Assembly (NCBI RefSeq): GCF_022825805.1
Contig: NZ_JAJDWC010000085.1
Location: forward strand, 1 to 34,772
Origin: Phaeobacter sp.
GTDB lineage: Bacteria > Pseudomonadota > Alphaproteobacteria > Rhodobacterales > Rhodobacteraceae
DNA length: 34,772 nt
Reading direction: 5' to 3'
Below are positions 1-7,734 of this stretch, piece by piece. The notes beneath the pieces were generated by a model. That model had not been told where the DNA came from, did not search any database, and saw only the letters and a program-made list of their open reading frames with translations. The number at the start of each line of letters is the position of its first letter. The first letter of the stretch is position 1. The translations under genes and the position numbers were made by a program.

Positions 1-108
1 CTCCGGGCGGGGCCCCCGCGGGCGCCCGCCCGCCCCCGCCGGAGGGGGGCTTCCCCCTCCGGACCTCCCCCGGGATATTTTTGGCAAGAGGAAGGAAGGG
101 GCCCTGTT
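1..108 (+). repeat. GC-rich intergenic hairpin with conserved-looking tail, upstream of coxD
   Basis: This non-coding stretch is almost pure G+C for its first 70 bases. It contains a perfect 10-bp stem (39-48 with 53-62, loop GCTT). After the hairpin comes the tail CGGGATATTTTTGGCAAGAG, then GGAAGGAAGGGG, which serves as the ribosome binding site 7 bases before the GTG start of coxD. From general knowledge, a GC hairpin followed by a 'cggg/agtattt...caag' tail recurs in intergenic regions of Rhodobacter and Roseobacter genomes; I have not checked copy number here. It could be a terminator or processing site after an upstream gene outside the window. Confidence 0.6.
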
Positions 109-984
109 GTGACGCATGGTGAGCTGAAACAGGCTTTGGCCGACTGGGGTTATGTCGCCGGTGATGATCTGGCGATGGCGGTGCATCTGGCGCTGACGTT
201 GGGGCGTCCGCTGTTGCTGGAGGGCGCAGCGGGGGTTGGCAAAACCGATATTGCCAGGGTGCTGGCTGAGCTGCGCGACACCCGTTTGATCCGCTTGCAG
301 TGTTACGAGGGGTTGGATGCCTCGCAGGCAATTTATGAATGGAACTATCAGCGGCAATTGCTGACCATCCGGGCCGCAGCAGAGGATGGCCAGACCGGCC
401 TTGCGGTCGAAGAGCGGATTTTCTCTGAGGATTTTCTGCTGCAGCGCCCCTTGTTGCAGGCCATTCGGCAGGAGCAGCCGCCGGTTTTGTTGATCGATGA
501 AATCGACCGCGCCGATGAAGAATTCGAAGCCTATTTGCTGGAGGTGTTGTCCGAGTATCAGATCACGGTGCCGGAGTTGGGCACCATTGAGGCGGTCACG
601 AAGCCCGTGGTGATCCTGACGGCCAATGGCACCCGTGATCTGAGCGATGCGCTGCGGCGTCGGTGTCTTTATGCGCATGTCGATTATCCCGATGCGGCGA
701 GTGAGCTGGCGATCCTGCAGACGCGCTGTCGCGGGATTGATGCGCGATTGGCGCAGCAGATTGTTGGGTTTGTGCAGGCCCTGCGCCGCGAAGATCTGGA
801 AAAGACCCCCGGTATTGCAGAGATGTTGGATTTTGCAGCCGCCCTGATGGGGTTGGGCCTGTCGGATCTGGCAGCGGATCCGGCGATCTTGCAGGCCACG
901 TTGGTGACGCTGTTGAAAACCCAAAGCGATCAGGCGGCAATCCCCACCGAAGTGGCGCAGCGTCTGGCAGGGCGGGCGGCATGA
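109..984 (+). CDS. coxD: MoxR-type AAA+ ATPase, CoxD
   Basis: This 291-residue cytoplasmic AAA+ ATPase belongs to the MoxR/CoxD group. Walker A is GAAGVGKT (residues 39-46), Walker B is VLLIDEID (126-133), a sensor-1 Asn lies in ILTANGTRD (near 173), and an Arg-rich segment RRRC (183-186) follows. In carbon-monoxide-oxidising bacteria CoxD is a chaperone-like ATPase needed to mature the copper-sulfur-molybdenum active site, working with the VWA protein CoxE. The start is GTG with a good ribosome site (GGAAGGGG, 7 bases upstream). The stop overlaps the coxE start in ATGA, so the two are translationally coupled. coxL, coxS and coxM are not in view, so the enzyme served could be another xanthine-oxidase-family molybdoenzyme. 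Confidence 0.9.
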   Translation: MTHGELKQALADWGYVAGDDLAMAVHLALTLGRPLLLEGAAGVGKTDIARVLAELRDTRLIRLQCYEGLDASQAIYEWNYQRQLLTIRAAAEDGQTGLAVEERIFSEDFLLQRPLLQAIRQEQPPVLLIDEIDRADEEFEAYLLEVLSEYQITVPELGTIEAVTKPVVILTANGTRDLSDALRRRCLYAHVDYPDAASELAILQTRCRGIDARLAQQIVGFVQALRREDLEKTPGIAEMLDFAAALMGLGLSDLAADPAILQATLVTLLKTQSDQAAIPTEVAQRLAGRAA

Positions 985-2180
985 GCCGGATCACCAAATT
1001 CACGGCGCGTGATCCGGGGGCCTCTGCGCGTATGGCGGGGTTCATGGCGCATCTGCGCGCCAATGGCCTGCGGATTGGGCCTGCGGAAACGCAAACCGCT
1101 CTGGAAGCTCTGAGTGCGATCAACGCAGCTGATCCATCGGCCTGCTGTCTGGCGTTGAAATCGGTCTGCACTGGTACGGCCCAGGATGCGGCGCGGTTTG
1201 AGGCGTTGTTTGACAGCTATTGGCGCAATGGCGGGCGCGTGTCCCGCCGGGTGATTCAATCGCCCCAAGTGGACCCAAAGGCGGCGCATCCGTCGGTGCA
1301 TTCCTCGCGGGAAGTGGAGGGGGCAGAGACCTCGGGTGCGGGACAGCAGCGCGCTCTGCCCGATCAGGGGGGTGAGAATGACAGCGGCAGCGCGGCGGGT
1401 GAGGGGCGTTTGATGGCGGTGCGCAGCCAGCAATTGGCACGCAAAGATCTGCGTGATCTGGTGCAAAAAGAGGATATCCTGGCCGCTGAGCGCATTGCCC
1501 GTCGGCTTGGTGCTGCGCTGCGGGATCGCCGGTCCCGGCGGCGGCGTCTGGCCCATCGGGGCCGCGGTCTGCATTTTCGCAAGACCATACGCGCCAGCCT
1601 GGCCACGGGCGGCGTGCCAGTGCGGTTGTTTCGCAAAAGCCGCCCTGATCGTCCGGTCAAACTGGTCGCGCTTTGTGATGTGTCGGGCTCCATGAGCGAC
1701 TATGCCCGTGTCTTTCTGGCCTATCTCGCAGGGGTGATGCGCGCGGATCCGACCAGTGATGCCTATGTGTTTCACACCCGTCTGGTCCGCATCACGGATG
1801 CGCTGCGCGACAAGGACGCGTTGCGCGCGCTTGGTCGGCTGTCGGTGATGGCTGAGGGGTTTGGCGGCGGGTCGCGCATTGGCGCGTCGCTGGACCATTT
1901 TGCCCGCGGCTATGCTCGTCGCTTTGTGGATGGGCGGACCGTGGTGATCATCCTGTCGGATGGGTATGACACCGAGCCCGCTGAGGCCGTGGCATCGGCA
2001 TTGGCGCGGCTGCGCCGGCGGGGCTGCCGTATCCTGTGGCTCAATCCGATGAAGGGCTGGGACGGTTACGCGCCCATTGCGCAAGCCATGGCTGCGGCGT
2101 TGCCGCATCTTGATATGTTTCGTGCTGCCAATCGGTTGGAAGATCTGGCGGCACTCGAACCGGAGTTGGCAGCGCTATGA
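981..2180 (+). CDS. coxE: VWA-domain protein CoxE
   Basis: This 399-residue cytoplasmic protein has a C-terminal von Willebrand factor A domain. The metal-ion-dependent adhesion site motif DVSGSMS is at residues 233-239, with a later LSDGYDT segment. The N-terminal half is helical and carries a low-complexity charged linker (about residues 95-145). CoxE proteins are the VWA partners of MoxR-type ATPases, and the CoxD-CoxE pair is required for active-site assembly in CO dehydrogenase. Pairing with the ATPase upstream (4-base ATGA overlap) and an XdhC-family protein downstream (another ATGA overlap) makes the assignment firm. The molybdoenzyme substrate is inferred from context only. Confidence 0.88.
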   Translation: MSRITKFTARDPGASARMAGFMAHLRANGLRIGPAETQTALEALSAINAADPSACCLALKSVCTGTAQDAARFEALFDSYWRNGGRVSRRVIQSPQVDPKAAHPSVHSSREVEGAETSGAGQQRALPDQGGENDSGSAAGEGRLMAVRSQQLARKDLRDLVQKEDILAAERIARRLGAALRDRRSRRRRLAHRGRGLHFRKTIRASLATGGVPVRLFRKSRPDRPVKLVALCDVSGSMSDYARVFLAYLAGVMRADPTSDAYVFHTRLVRITDALRDKDALRALGRLSVMAEGFGGGSRIGASLDHFARGYARRFVDGRTVVIILSDGYDTEPAEAVASALARLRRRGCRILWLNPMKGWDGYAPIAQAMAAALPHLDMFRAANRLEDLAALEPELAAL

Positions 2181-3010
2181 CACCTGCAGAATTGACCGAT
2201 CTGGATCTGGCCTCCGTCACCACGTCGCTGCGCAGCCGTGGTGCGCCTTTTGCCATCGCGACGGTCACCCGTGCGTCGGGGTTCACGGCTGCGAAACCGG
2301 GCGCAAAGGCGGTGTTGTTGGCGGATGGGTCGATTGCCCACGGCTGGGTAGGTGGGGGCTGCGTGCGCAGCGCCCTGGCCAAAGCCGCCCGCGTGGCGCT
2401 GCAGGATGGCCAGCCGCAGCTGATTTCCCTGAAACCGCAGGAGGTTCTGGACGCCGAAGGGATCACAGCGGGCACCGATCATGACGGTGTGCGATTTGCC
2501 CGCAACGGGTGCCCGTCCAAAGGCTCGTTGGACATATTTCTGGAACCTGTGCTTCCGAAACCTGCGTTGCTGATCTACGGTACGTCTCCGGTGGCCAAAG
2601 CGCTGCACCAGCTTGCGGCGGGTTTTGACTGGGCGGTGCAGGTTGCAGATGCTGAGGCCGCGAGCGAAGCAGATAGGACGAGAAACGGGTCAACACATAA
2701 GCCAGCGCAGGAAAGGGGGCAGTGCATGATTGTTGTGGCGACACAGGGCAAGGGTGACGCTGACGCCCTGCGTGATGCGCTACAGCAAGGAGCTGCGTTC
2801 ACGGCCTTTGTCAGCAGCCGGCGGAAGTTTGTGGCGCTGCGCCATAAGCTGGAGCAGGACGGCGTTGATCCGGCCGCTTTGGCAGAGGTGCATGCTCCGG
2901 CGGGCCTGGCGATTGATGCGGTCACACCGGAGGAGATTGCCCTGTCGATCCTGGCGCAACTGACACAGGTGCGTCGCTCCAAACAGCGGGCACGGGCAGA
3001 TCATGTCTGA
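2177..3010 (+). CDS. XdhC/CoxF-family molybdoenzyme maturation protein
   Basis: This 277-residue member of the XdhC/CoxI family probably occupies the coxF position. XdhC proteins bind molybdenum cofactor, help insert the terminal sulfur ligand and deliver it to xanthine-oxidase-family enzymes. The N-terminal domain has the family hallmark GGGC (residues 59-62, in GWVGGGCVRSAL). The C-terminal Rossmann-like domain starts near residue 131 with LLIYGTSPVAKAL. In relatives the nucleotide-loop segment is usually glycine-richer (GGGHVA-like), so GTSPVA is a mild departure. A polar segment around residues 158-178 looks like a loop insertion. It overlaps the coxE stop by four bases. coxF and coxI cannot be told apart from sequence alone. 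Confidence 0.82.
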   Translation: MTPAELTDLDLASVTTSLRSRGAPFAIATVTRASGFTAAKPGAKAVLLADGSIAHGWVGGGCVRSALAKAARVALQDGQPQLISLKPQEVLDAEGITAGTDHDGVRFARNGCPSKGSLDIFLEPVLPKPALLIYGTSPVAKALHQLAAGFDWAVQVADAEAASEADRTRNGSTHKPAQERGQCMIVVATQGKGDADALRDALQQGAAFTAFVSSRRKFVALRHKLEQDGVDPAALAEVHAPAGLAIDAVTPEEIALSILAQLTQVRRSKQRARADHV

Positions 3011-3203
3011 TCGTGCGCCCATCACGCCGACGGTGGCCCCGCGTTCTGATCGCAGTGTTGATCCGCAGTCGCGCAATGTGCCGTCTGCGGCTGCATCCCA
3101 AACCGCGCCCGCGCGCCGGGGGCTGATGGCGTCGCTCACCGGCTGGGCGTTGCCGAAAGACCAGGCAGATGTGATCGCGACGATAAAGTTTCCCTGTTGT
3201 TGA
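3003..3203 (+). CDS. Possible small protein, 66 residues, unknown function
   Basis: This open frame starts at an ATG inside the last codons of the XdhC-family gene (8-base overlap) and ends 13 bases before coxG. It would fill an otherwise 206-base gap in a tightly packed operon. The predicted product is Ser/Pro/Ala-rich and looks disordered in its first 38 residues, followed by a short helix-like segment and a Cys-Cys C-terminus. It has no signal peptide or membrane segment and I recognise no family. Its codon usage resembles its neighbours. There is no convincing ribosome site of its own, so translation would depend on coupling. It may equally be a remnant or plain spacer. Confidence 0.4.
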   Translation: MSDRAPITPTVAPRSDRSVDPQSRNVPSAAASQTAPARRGLMASLTGWALPKDQADVIATIKFPCC

Positions 3204-3216
3204 AAAGGACAAGACA

Positions 3217-3666
3217 ATGGAATTGAACGATGAAATTTTGATCCAGGCCCCCAAGGACAAGGTCTATGCCGCGCTGAATGATCCTGAGGTGCTGCAGGCC
3301 TGTATTCCGGGCTGTGAGGAGCTGATCAAACATTCCGATACCGAGCTGGAAGCCAAAGTCGTGTTGAAAGTTGGCCCGGTCAAAGCCCGGTTCAGCGGCA
3401 CGGTGCAACTGGACACCGCTGGTGCGCCTGATGCGTTTTCGCTGCAGGGACAGGGCAATGGTGGGGCTGCGGGTCACGCCAAGGGCGGCGCGGATGTCAC
3501 CTTGGTGGAAGATGGGGAACAGACCCGTTTGACCTATACGGCGAAGGCTGAAATCGGTGGCAAGCTGGCGCAGCTGGGCAGCCGTCTGATCCAAAGCACC
3601 TCGAAAAAACTGGCGGCGAAATTCTTCAAGAAATTTGCCGAGATCATGGAACCGGCAGAGGCCTGA
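3217..3666 (+). CDS. coxG: CoxG, SRPBCC-fold protein
   Basis: This 149-residue protein is of the CoxG family with the START/SRPBCC fold. The opening MELNDEILIQAPKDKVYAAL and the later DPEVLQACIPGCEEL are hallmark family segments. CoxG is thought to be involved in membrane or quinone association of CO dehydrogenase; work on actinobacterial CoxG supports a role in quinone delivery to the enzyme. There is no signal peptide. The C-terminal Lys-rich helix (around SKKLAAKFFKKFAEIM) is amphipathic and could contact membrane. The ribosome site AAAGGA lies about 8 bases before the ATG. It is the last gene of the cox segment and ends 11 bases before the convergent LysR gene, with only a 5-bp dyad (3667-3678) between them. 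Confidence 0.88.
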   Translation: MELNDEILIQAPKDKVYAALNDPEVLQACIPGCEELIKHSDTELEAKVVLKVGPVKARFSGTVQLDTAGAPDAFSLQGQGNGGAAGHAKGGADVTLVEDGEQTRLTYTAKAEIGGKLAQLGSRLIQSTSKKLAAKFFKKFAEIMEPAEA

Positions 3667-3677
3667 AGCAGACCTGC

Positions 3678-4559
3678 TCAGACTGTTTGGGTCAGATCCC
3701 GGATGAACAGATCCACCGCATGGCGCAGCACCGCCGTGCGGCGGATGGCCAGATAGAATGTCGACTGCCAGGCCGTATCTGACAGGCGGATTTCGCGCAG
3801 CTTGCCACTGGCGACGCGGTTCGCGGCGAAATGGGTCGGCAGCGGCCCAATGTAGTGGCCCGTCTGGATCAGCATCGCCATCGCCTCCATATTGGCAACC
3901 ACCGCTTTGGGCTCTGGTGAGCCAAGTGCGGGAGAGACCATCATGTCATAAGACCGCTGCGCAAACGCATAGCGGCCGAGGCTTTCGGAGGGGCGCGGCT
4001 GATCGGCCTCGTCAAACAACGGATGGCCCGGCGCGCAGTACAGCCGGTGTTCTTCCTTGCACAGCTCGTTATAGCTCAGTTCCGGCACCTGATTGCGAAA
4101 CGGGGCAATCGCGGCGCTGAGGTCGCCGCTGATCAGCCGTTGCGTCAGGTCGGTGGGGGAGGCCACGACAATTTCCAATCGCACATCGTTGGGCCGCGAC
4201 AGAAACCGGCTGATCGCCTGAACCAGGCCGAGATCGGGCAGGCTGTCGACGGCATCGACCACACCAATGCGCAAATCACCACTAACGGTGTCGCGCAACT
4301 CCATCAGCTCGGCGTCAAAATCGCGGGCGCTGCGCAGAATGTCCCGCGCTTTTTGATAGGCGATTTCGCCCCGCTCCGTCAGGCGAAAGCCACCGCGCCC
4401 GCGTTCGCAGACCCGGTAGCCGAGCGAGGTTTCCAGATCTCGAATCCTGAGGCTGATGGCGGATTGGGTGATGCCAAGCGCATATTGCGCATCCGAAAAC
4501 CCACCACATTCGACCACCGTGACAAAGGTTTCCAACAAAGGGTTGCGCAAGAGTTTCAT
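3678..4559 (-). CDS. LysR-family transcriptional regulator
   Basis: This 293-residue LysR-type regulator has an N-terminal winged helix-turn-helix (about residues 8-66, including GITQSAISLRIRDLETSLGY) and a periplasmic-binding-protein-like effector domain. I chose the ATG at 4559 (MKLLRNP) because an ATG 30 bases upstream would lie inside a perfect inverted repeat that looks like the operator. GGAA also sits at a workable distance from 4559. The gene is divergent from the TRAP transporter and ureohydrolase genes, so it is probably their regulator, with the transported compound or a catabolite as co-inducer. It is convergent with coxG and probably unrelated to the cox genes. Confidence 0.88.
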   Translation of the reverse strand: MKLLRNPLLETFVTVVECGGFSDAQYALGITQSAISLRIRDLETSLGYRVCERGRGGFRLTERGEIAYQKARDILRSARDFDAELMELRDTVSGDLRIGVVDAVDSLPDLGLVQAISRFLSRPNDVRLEIVVASPTDLTQRLISGDLSAAIAPFRNQVPELSYNELCKEEHRLYCAPGHPLFDEADQPRPSESLGRYAFAQRSYDMMVSPALGSPEPKAVVANMEAMAMLIQTGHYIGPLPTHFAANRVASGKLREIRLSDTAWQSTFYLAIRRTAVLRHAVDLFIRDLTQTV

Positions 4560-4581
4560 CGGGTTTCCGGGCCTATCATCA

Positions 4582-4608
4582 ATTTGCATGAGAAAATTTC
4601 ATGCAAAT
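4582..4608. promoter_or_regulatory. Perfect 10-bp inverted repeat, probable LysR operator
   Basis: ATTTGCATGA (4582-4591) and TCATGCAAAT (4599-4608) are exact reverse complements separated by 7 A/T-rich bases. Within it lies a T-N11-A box (T4589, A4601), the consensus form of LysR-family sites. It sits 23 bases upstream of the regulator start and 82 bases upstream of dctP, in the only AT-rich segment nearby. A weaker dyad (ATGAT at 4609-4613, ATCAT at 4628-4632) directly follows on the dctP side and could be the activation half-site. Binding is inferred from position and symmetry. Confidence 0.65.
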
Positions 4609-4689
4609 ATGATCAATGCAATATTTAATCATGTAAATTCCCGTGATGAGCTGTCTCCGTTCTGGTCAAAACACACAGGGAGACACCAC

Positions 4690-5706
4690 ATGACCAATCG
4701 ACTGACTTCATGGAAGGCGACCGCTGCAGCGGCGCTTTTGTCCTTTGCGCCGGTGGCGGCGCTGGCGGAAGACTGGAAATTCGCAATCGAAGAAATCCCC
4801 GGTTCGATCATGGATTCCTATGCGCAGGAGTTCAAAAAACGGATCGAGGCGGCCACCAATGGCGACGTCACCGTGACCGTGTTCCCGATGGGCACCCTGG
4901 GCACACCAACCGAAACGGTCGAGCAGGCGGCAGATGGCGTGATCCAGTTCACCAATGTGTCGATCGGCAATCTCGGCACCATTGTGCCCGAAAGCCAGGT
5001 GTTCCTGCTGCCCTATCTGCTGCCCTCTGACGCGGCGCTGATTTCCAAGATCCTCAGCGGGTCGGACACGATCTATCAGGATTTGAACTCCGATTTCCAG
5101 AAACGCGGTCTGGAAGTCATGACAATGTATTCGCAGGGCCCGCAGGTCTGGACCACCAATCGCGAAATCCGCTCTCCGGAAGATTTCGAGAACTTCAAAA
5201 TGCGGGTGATGGTCTCGCCGATCCTGTTGGAAACCTACAAAAACATGGGCGCAAGCCCCACGCCGCTGCCTTTTGGCGAAGTCTTCGGCGCGCTGCAACT
5301 GGGCGCGGTGGATGGCCAGGTCAATCCGATCCCCACCATCGAAGAAATGAAGTTCTACGAGGTCACAAGCCATCTGATCTGGGCAGGCGAGCAGGAGTTG
5401 GTGACCACTGTTGTGGCCGGATCCGACTGGTTCGAAACTCTGTCGCCCGACCGCCAGCAACTGGTGCGCGACACGATGGCGGGGATGACCGGCTACATCG
5501 ACGGGGTGGTCAGCGACTTCAATCAGGCGCGGCTGGATATCATCAAAGAAGCCAAGCCTGACATCGGTCTTGTGGTGTTGAGCGAAGAAGAGCGCGCGGT
5601 CTTCCGGGCCCGGTCTGGGGATACCGCTGCAGCCTATATCGACACTGCAGGTGAGCGTGGTCAGGACCTGCTGGACGCTCTGAAAGCAGAGCTGGCCGGC
5701 AACTGA
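4690..5706 (+). CDS. dctP: TRAP transporter solute-binding protein DctP
   Basis: This 338-residue periplasmic binding protein belongs to the DctP family. A Sec signal peptide covers residues 1-26 (cleavage after ALA, before EDWKF). The segment FKMRVMVSP contains the conserved substrate-carboxylate Arg (R172) shared by TRAP binding proteins, and the following PTPLPFGEVFGALQLGAVDG is the usual family signature. It binds the solute in the periplasm and delivers it to DctQM. I chose the ATG at 4690 because GGGAGA lies 8-13 bases upstream and a signal peptide follows at once; the frame is open further upstream. The conserved Arg implies a carboxylate-bearing ligand. Nearby genes suggest that it also carries a guanidino group. 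Confidence 0.9.
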   Translation: MTNRLTSWKATAAAALLSFAPVAALAEDWKFAIEEIPGSIMDSYAQEFKKRIEAATNGDVTVTVFPMGTLGTPTETVEQAADGVIQFTNVSIGNLGTIVPESQVFLLPYLLPSDAALISKILSGSDTIYQDLNSDFQKRGLEVMTMYSQGPQVWTTNREIRSPEDFENFKMRVMVSPILLETYKNMGASPTPLPFGEVFGALQLGAVDGQVNPIPTIEEMKFYEVTSHLIWAGEQELVTTVVAGSDWFETLSPDRQQLVRDTMAGMTGYIDGVVSDFNQARLDIIKEAKPDIGLVVLSEEERAVFRARSGDTAAAYIDTAGERGQDLLDALKAELAGN

Positions 5707-5756
5707 GCCACGGCGGCCCCGCGGTGCGGCGCGGGGCCAATCTGAGGGAGGATATC

Positions 5757-6440
5757 ATGCAAGCTGACAGACCAGCCCCGTTTGGGTTTTTGCGTCGGAT
5801 TGATGCCGCCATCGGGCGGGTGGAGGTCTGGATCCTGGGATGGGGGATCATCCTGATGGCGAGCAACACCATCGCTAATGTTCTGGGGCGATATGTGTTC
5901 AACCAGTCGATCTACTTTTCCGAGGAATTGAACGAATTTCTGATCGTGCTGGTCACTTTCATGGGGTTGGGCTACGCCACCCGTAAGGGCATTCATATTC
6001 GCATGTCCGCGGTTTATGACGCCCTGCCAGTCACCACGCGCAAGGCGATGATGGTGGTGATCGCCACCGCCACAGCGGTGATGATGGCGACGCTGGCCTG
6101 GTATGCCTTTGAATATGTGCAGAAAGTGGCAAGCCGCGGCCGGGTCACCCCGGCGCTGCAGGTGCCGTTATATCTGACCTATGTCTGGGTGGTGCTGGGA
6201 CTGGCGCTGACAGCGTTTCAATATCTGCTGACGGCGCTGCGCAATCTCAACTTTGCAGAGCCCGACATCTACGTGTCCTACCTGGAGGTGGACCGATACG
6301 AAGATCCCGAAACAACCGCCGCGTTGCTGCGCCACGGTGAGGACGCTGCTGCGGCAAACCCTGACGGTCACGGCGGGGCCGCCGCCGATGAGAGCAGATC
6401 CACAACAACAAGCAAGACAGAGAAAGGGGCGGATCAATGA
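5757..6440 (+). CDS. dctQ: TRAP transporter small permease DctQ
   Basis: This 227-residue inner-membrane protein has four hydrophobic segments in the DctQ arrangement, including WILGWGIILMASNTIANVLG and a PLYLTYVWVVLGLALTAFQY segment near the end of the membrane region. The motif NQSIYFSEELNEFLIVLVTF is typical. It forms the membrane complex with DctM. The ATG at 5757 follows GAGGGAGGA. After the last membrane segment there is a hydrophilic tail of about 55 residues rich in Asp, Ala, Thr and Ser, longer than in most DctQ proteins and probably cytoplasmic and disordered. The stop overlaps the dctM start (ATGA). Confidence 0.88.
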   Translation: MQADRPAPFGFLRRIDAAIGRVEVWILGWGIILMASNTIANVLGRYVFNQSIYFSEELNEFLIVLVTFMGLGYATRKGIHIRMSAVYDALPVTTRKAMMVVIATATAVMMATLAWYAFEYVQKVASRGRVTPALQVPLYLTYVWVVLGLALTAFQYLLTALRNLNFAEPDIYVSYLEVDRYEDPETTAALLRHGEDAAAANPDGHGGAAADESRSTTTSKTEKGADQ

Positions 6441-7717
6441 CGGAATTGATGCTGGCGGTCATGATCGTGCTGTTGCTGGCAGGCTTCCCGATGAAAATGC
6501 CGCTGATCTCTGCGGCGGTGCTTGGGTTCCTGGTTTATTTCCCGAACATGAACCTGCAGATCCTGGTGCAGCAGATGATCGGCGGGGTGAAACCATCCGC
6601 GCTGATTGCGGTTCCGATGTTCATCCTGGCCGCCGATATCATCACCCGGGGTCAGTCCGCCAACCGGCTGATTGATGTGGTGATGAGCTTCATGGGCCAC
6701 ATCAAAGGCGGGCTGGCAATCTCGGTGACATCTGCCTGCGCCCTGTTCGGTGCGGTTTGCGGATCCACACAGGCCACCGTTGTGGCCATTGGCGGCGCGA
6801 TGCGGCCCCGGATGCTGAAATCCGGCTACAAAGACAGCTTTGCCATTGGTCTGATCGTCAATGCCGCTGATCTGGCATATCTGATCCCGCCCTCAATCGG
6901 GATGATCATCTATGGCGTGGTCTCTGGCACCTCGATTTCGCAGCTGTTCATCGCAGGCATTGTGCCGGGGCTGCTGATCGTGGTCCTGTTCTCGGCCTAT
7001 TGCATGGTCTATGCCCATCGCCACAACATCCCCGTTCTGCCGCGCGAAGGCTGGGGACAGCGCATCACCGCAGTGCGGCGGGCGCTGTGGCCGATGGGTT
7101 TTCCTGCGATCATCGTGGGCGGTATTTACGGCGGCGTGTTTTCCCCGACCGAGGCGGCCGCGATCTGCGTGCTCTATGCTGCCATCCTCGAAGTGGTGAT
7201 CTTCCGCTCGGTGCGGGTGCGTGATCTTTGGGACATTGCGCTGTCCACCGGCGCGATCACCTCGGTGGTCTTCATTCTGATCGCGGCAGGCGCGGCGTTC
7301 AGCTGGACGCTGAGCTTTGCGCAGGTGCCGCAGCAGATCATCGCTTCGCTTGGTCTGGAGGATGCGAGTCCGTTGATGGTGCTCTTGGCCGTCAACATCG
7401 CCTTTTTTGTGGGCTGCATGTTTGTGGACTCCATCGTGGTGATCCTGATTTTGGTGCCGATTTTTGCCCCGCTGATCAAAGCAGCCGGTCTTGATCCGGT
7501 CCTGGTTGGCGTGCTGATCACGCTGCAGGTGGCCATCGGTGCGGCAACGCCGCCATTCGGATGCAACCTGTTCACAGCCATTGCTGTGTTCCGCCGCCCC
7601 TTCATCGAAGTGGTGCGCGGGGTGCCGCCCTTCCTCTTCATCTTGTTGTTGGTGACCGGATTGCTTGTCGCCTTCCCACAAATTGCCCTGTTCCTGCCGG
7701 AACTGGCCTATCGTTAA
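6437..7717 (+). CDS. dctM: TRAP transporter large permease DctM
   Basis: This 426-residue polytopic inner-membrane protein is of the DctM family, the sodium-coupled transport subunit of TRAP systems. Hydrophobic helices run throughout, with family segments such as GSTQATVVAIGGAMRPRM, IPPSIGMIIYGVVSGTSI and the C-terminal IGAATPPFGCNLF. Length is normal for the family. The start overlaps dctQ by four bases, indicating coupled synthesis of the two membrane subunits. It is followed after 17 bases by the ureohydrolase, so the enzyme very probably acts on the imported compound. Confidence 0.92.
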   Translation: MTELMLAVMIVLLLAGFPMKMPLISAAVLGFLVYFPNMNLQILVQQMIGGVKPSALIAVPMFILAADIITRGQSANRLIDVVMSFMGHIKGGLAISVTSACALFGAVCGSTQATVVAIGGAMRPRMLKSGYKDSFAIGLIVNAADLAYLIPPSIGMIIYGVVSGTSISQLFIAGIVPGLLIVVLFSAYCMVYAHRHNIPVLPREGWGQRITAVRRALWPMGFPAIIVGGIYGGVFSPTEAAAICVLYAAILEVVIFRSVRVRDLWDIALSTGAITSVVFILIAAGAAFSWTLSFAQVPQQIIASLGLEDASPLMVLLAVNIAFFVGCMFVDSIVVILILVPIFAPLIKAAGLDPVLVGVLITLQVAIGAATPPFGCNLFTAIAVFRRPFIEVVRGVPPFLFILLLVTGLLVAFPQIALFLPELAYR

Positions 7718-7734
7718 AGAAAACGGAGAATCAC

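Noticed and set aside
930..2108. Long open frame on the minus strand opposite coxE (392 codons)
   Set aside because: It is antisense to a clear CoxE gene with a MIDAS motif. The translation is His/Arg/Pro-rich with no family resemblance, as expected from GC-rich shadow frames.
4456..4689. Upstream extension of the dctP frame
   Set aside because: The extension overlaps the LysR gene and its operator and would put the signal peptide in the protein interior; the ATG at 4690 has a proper ribosome site.
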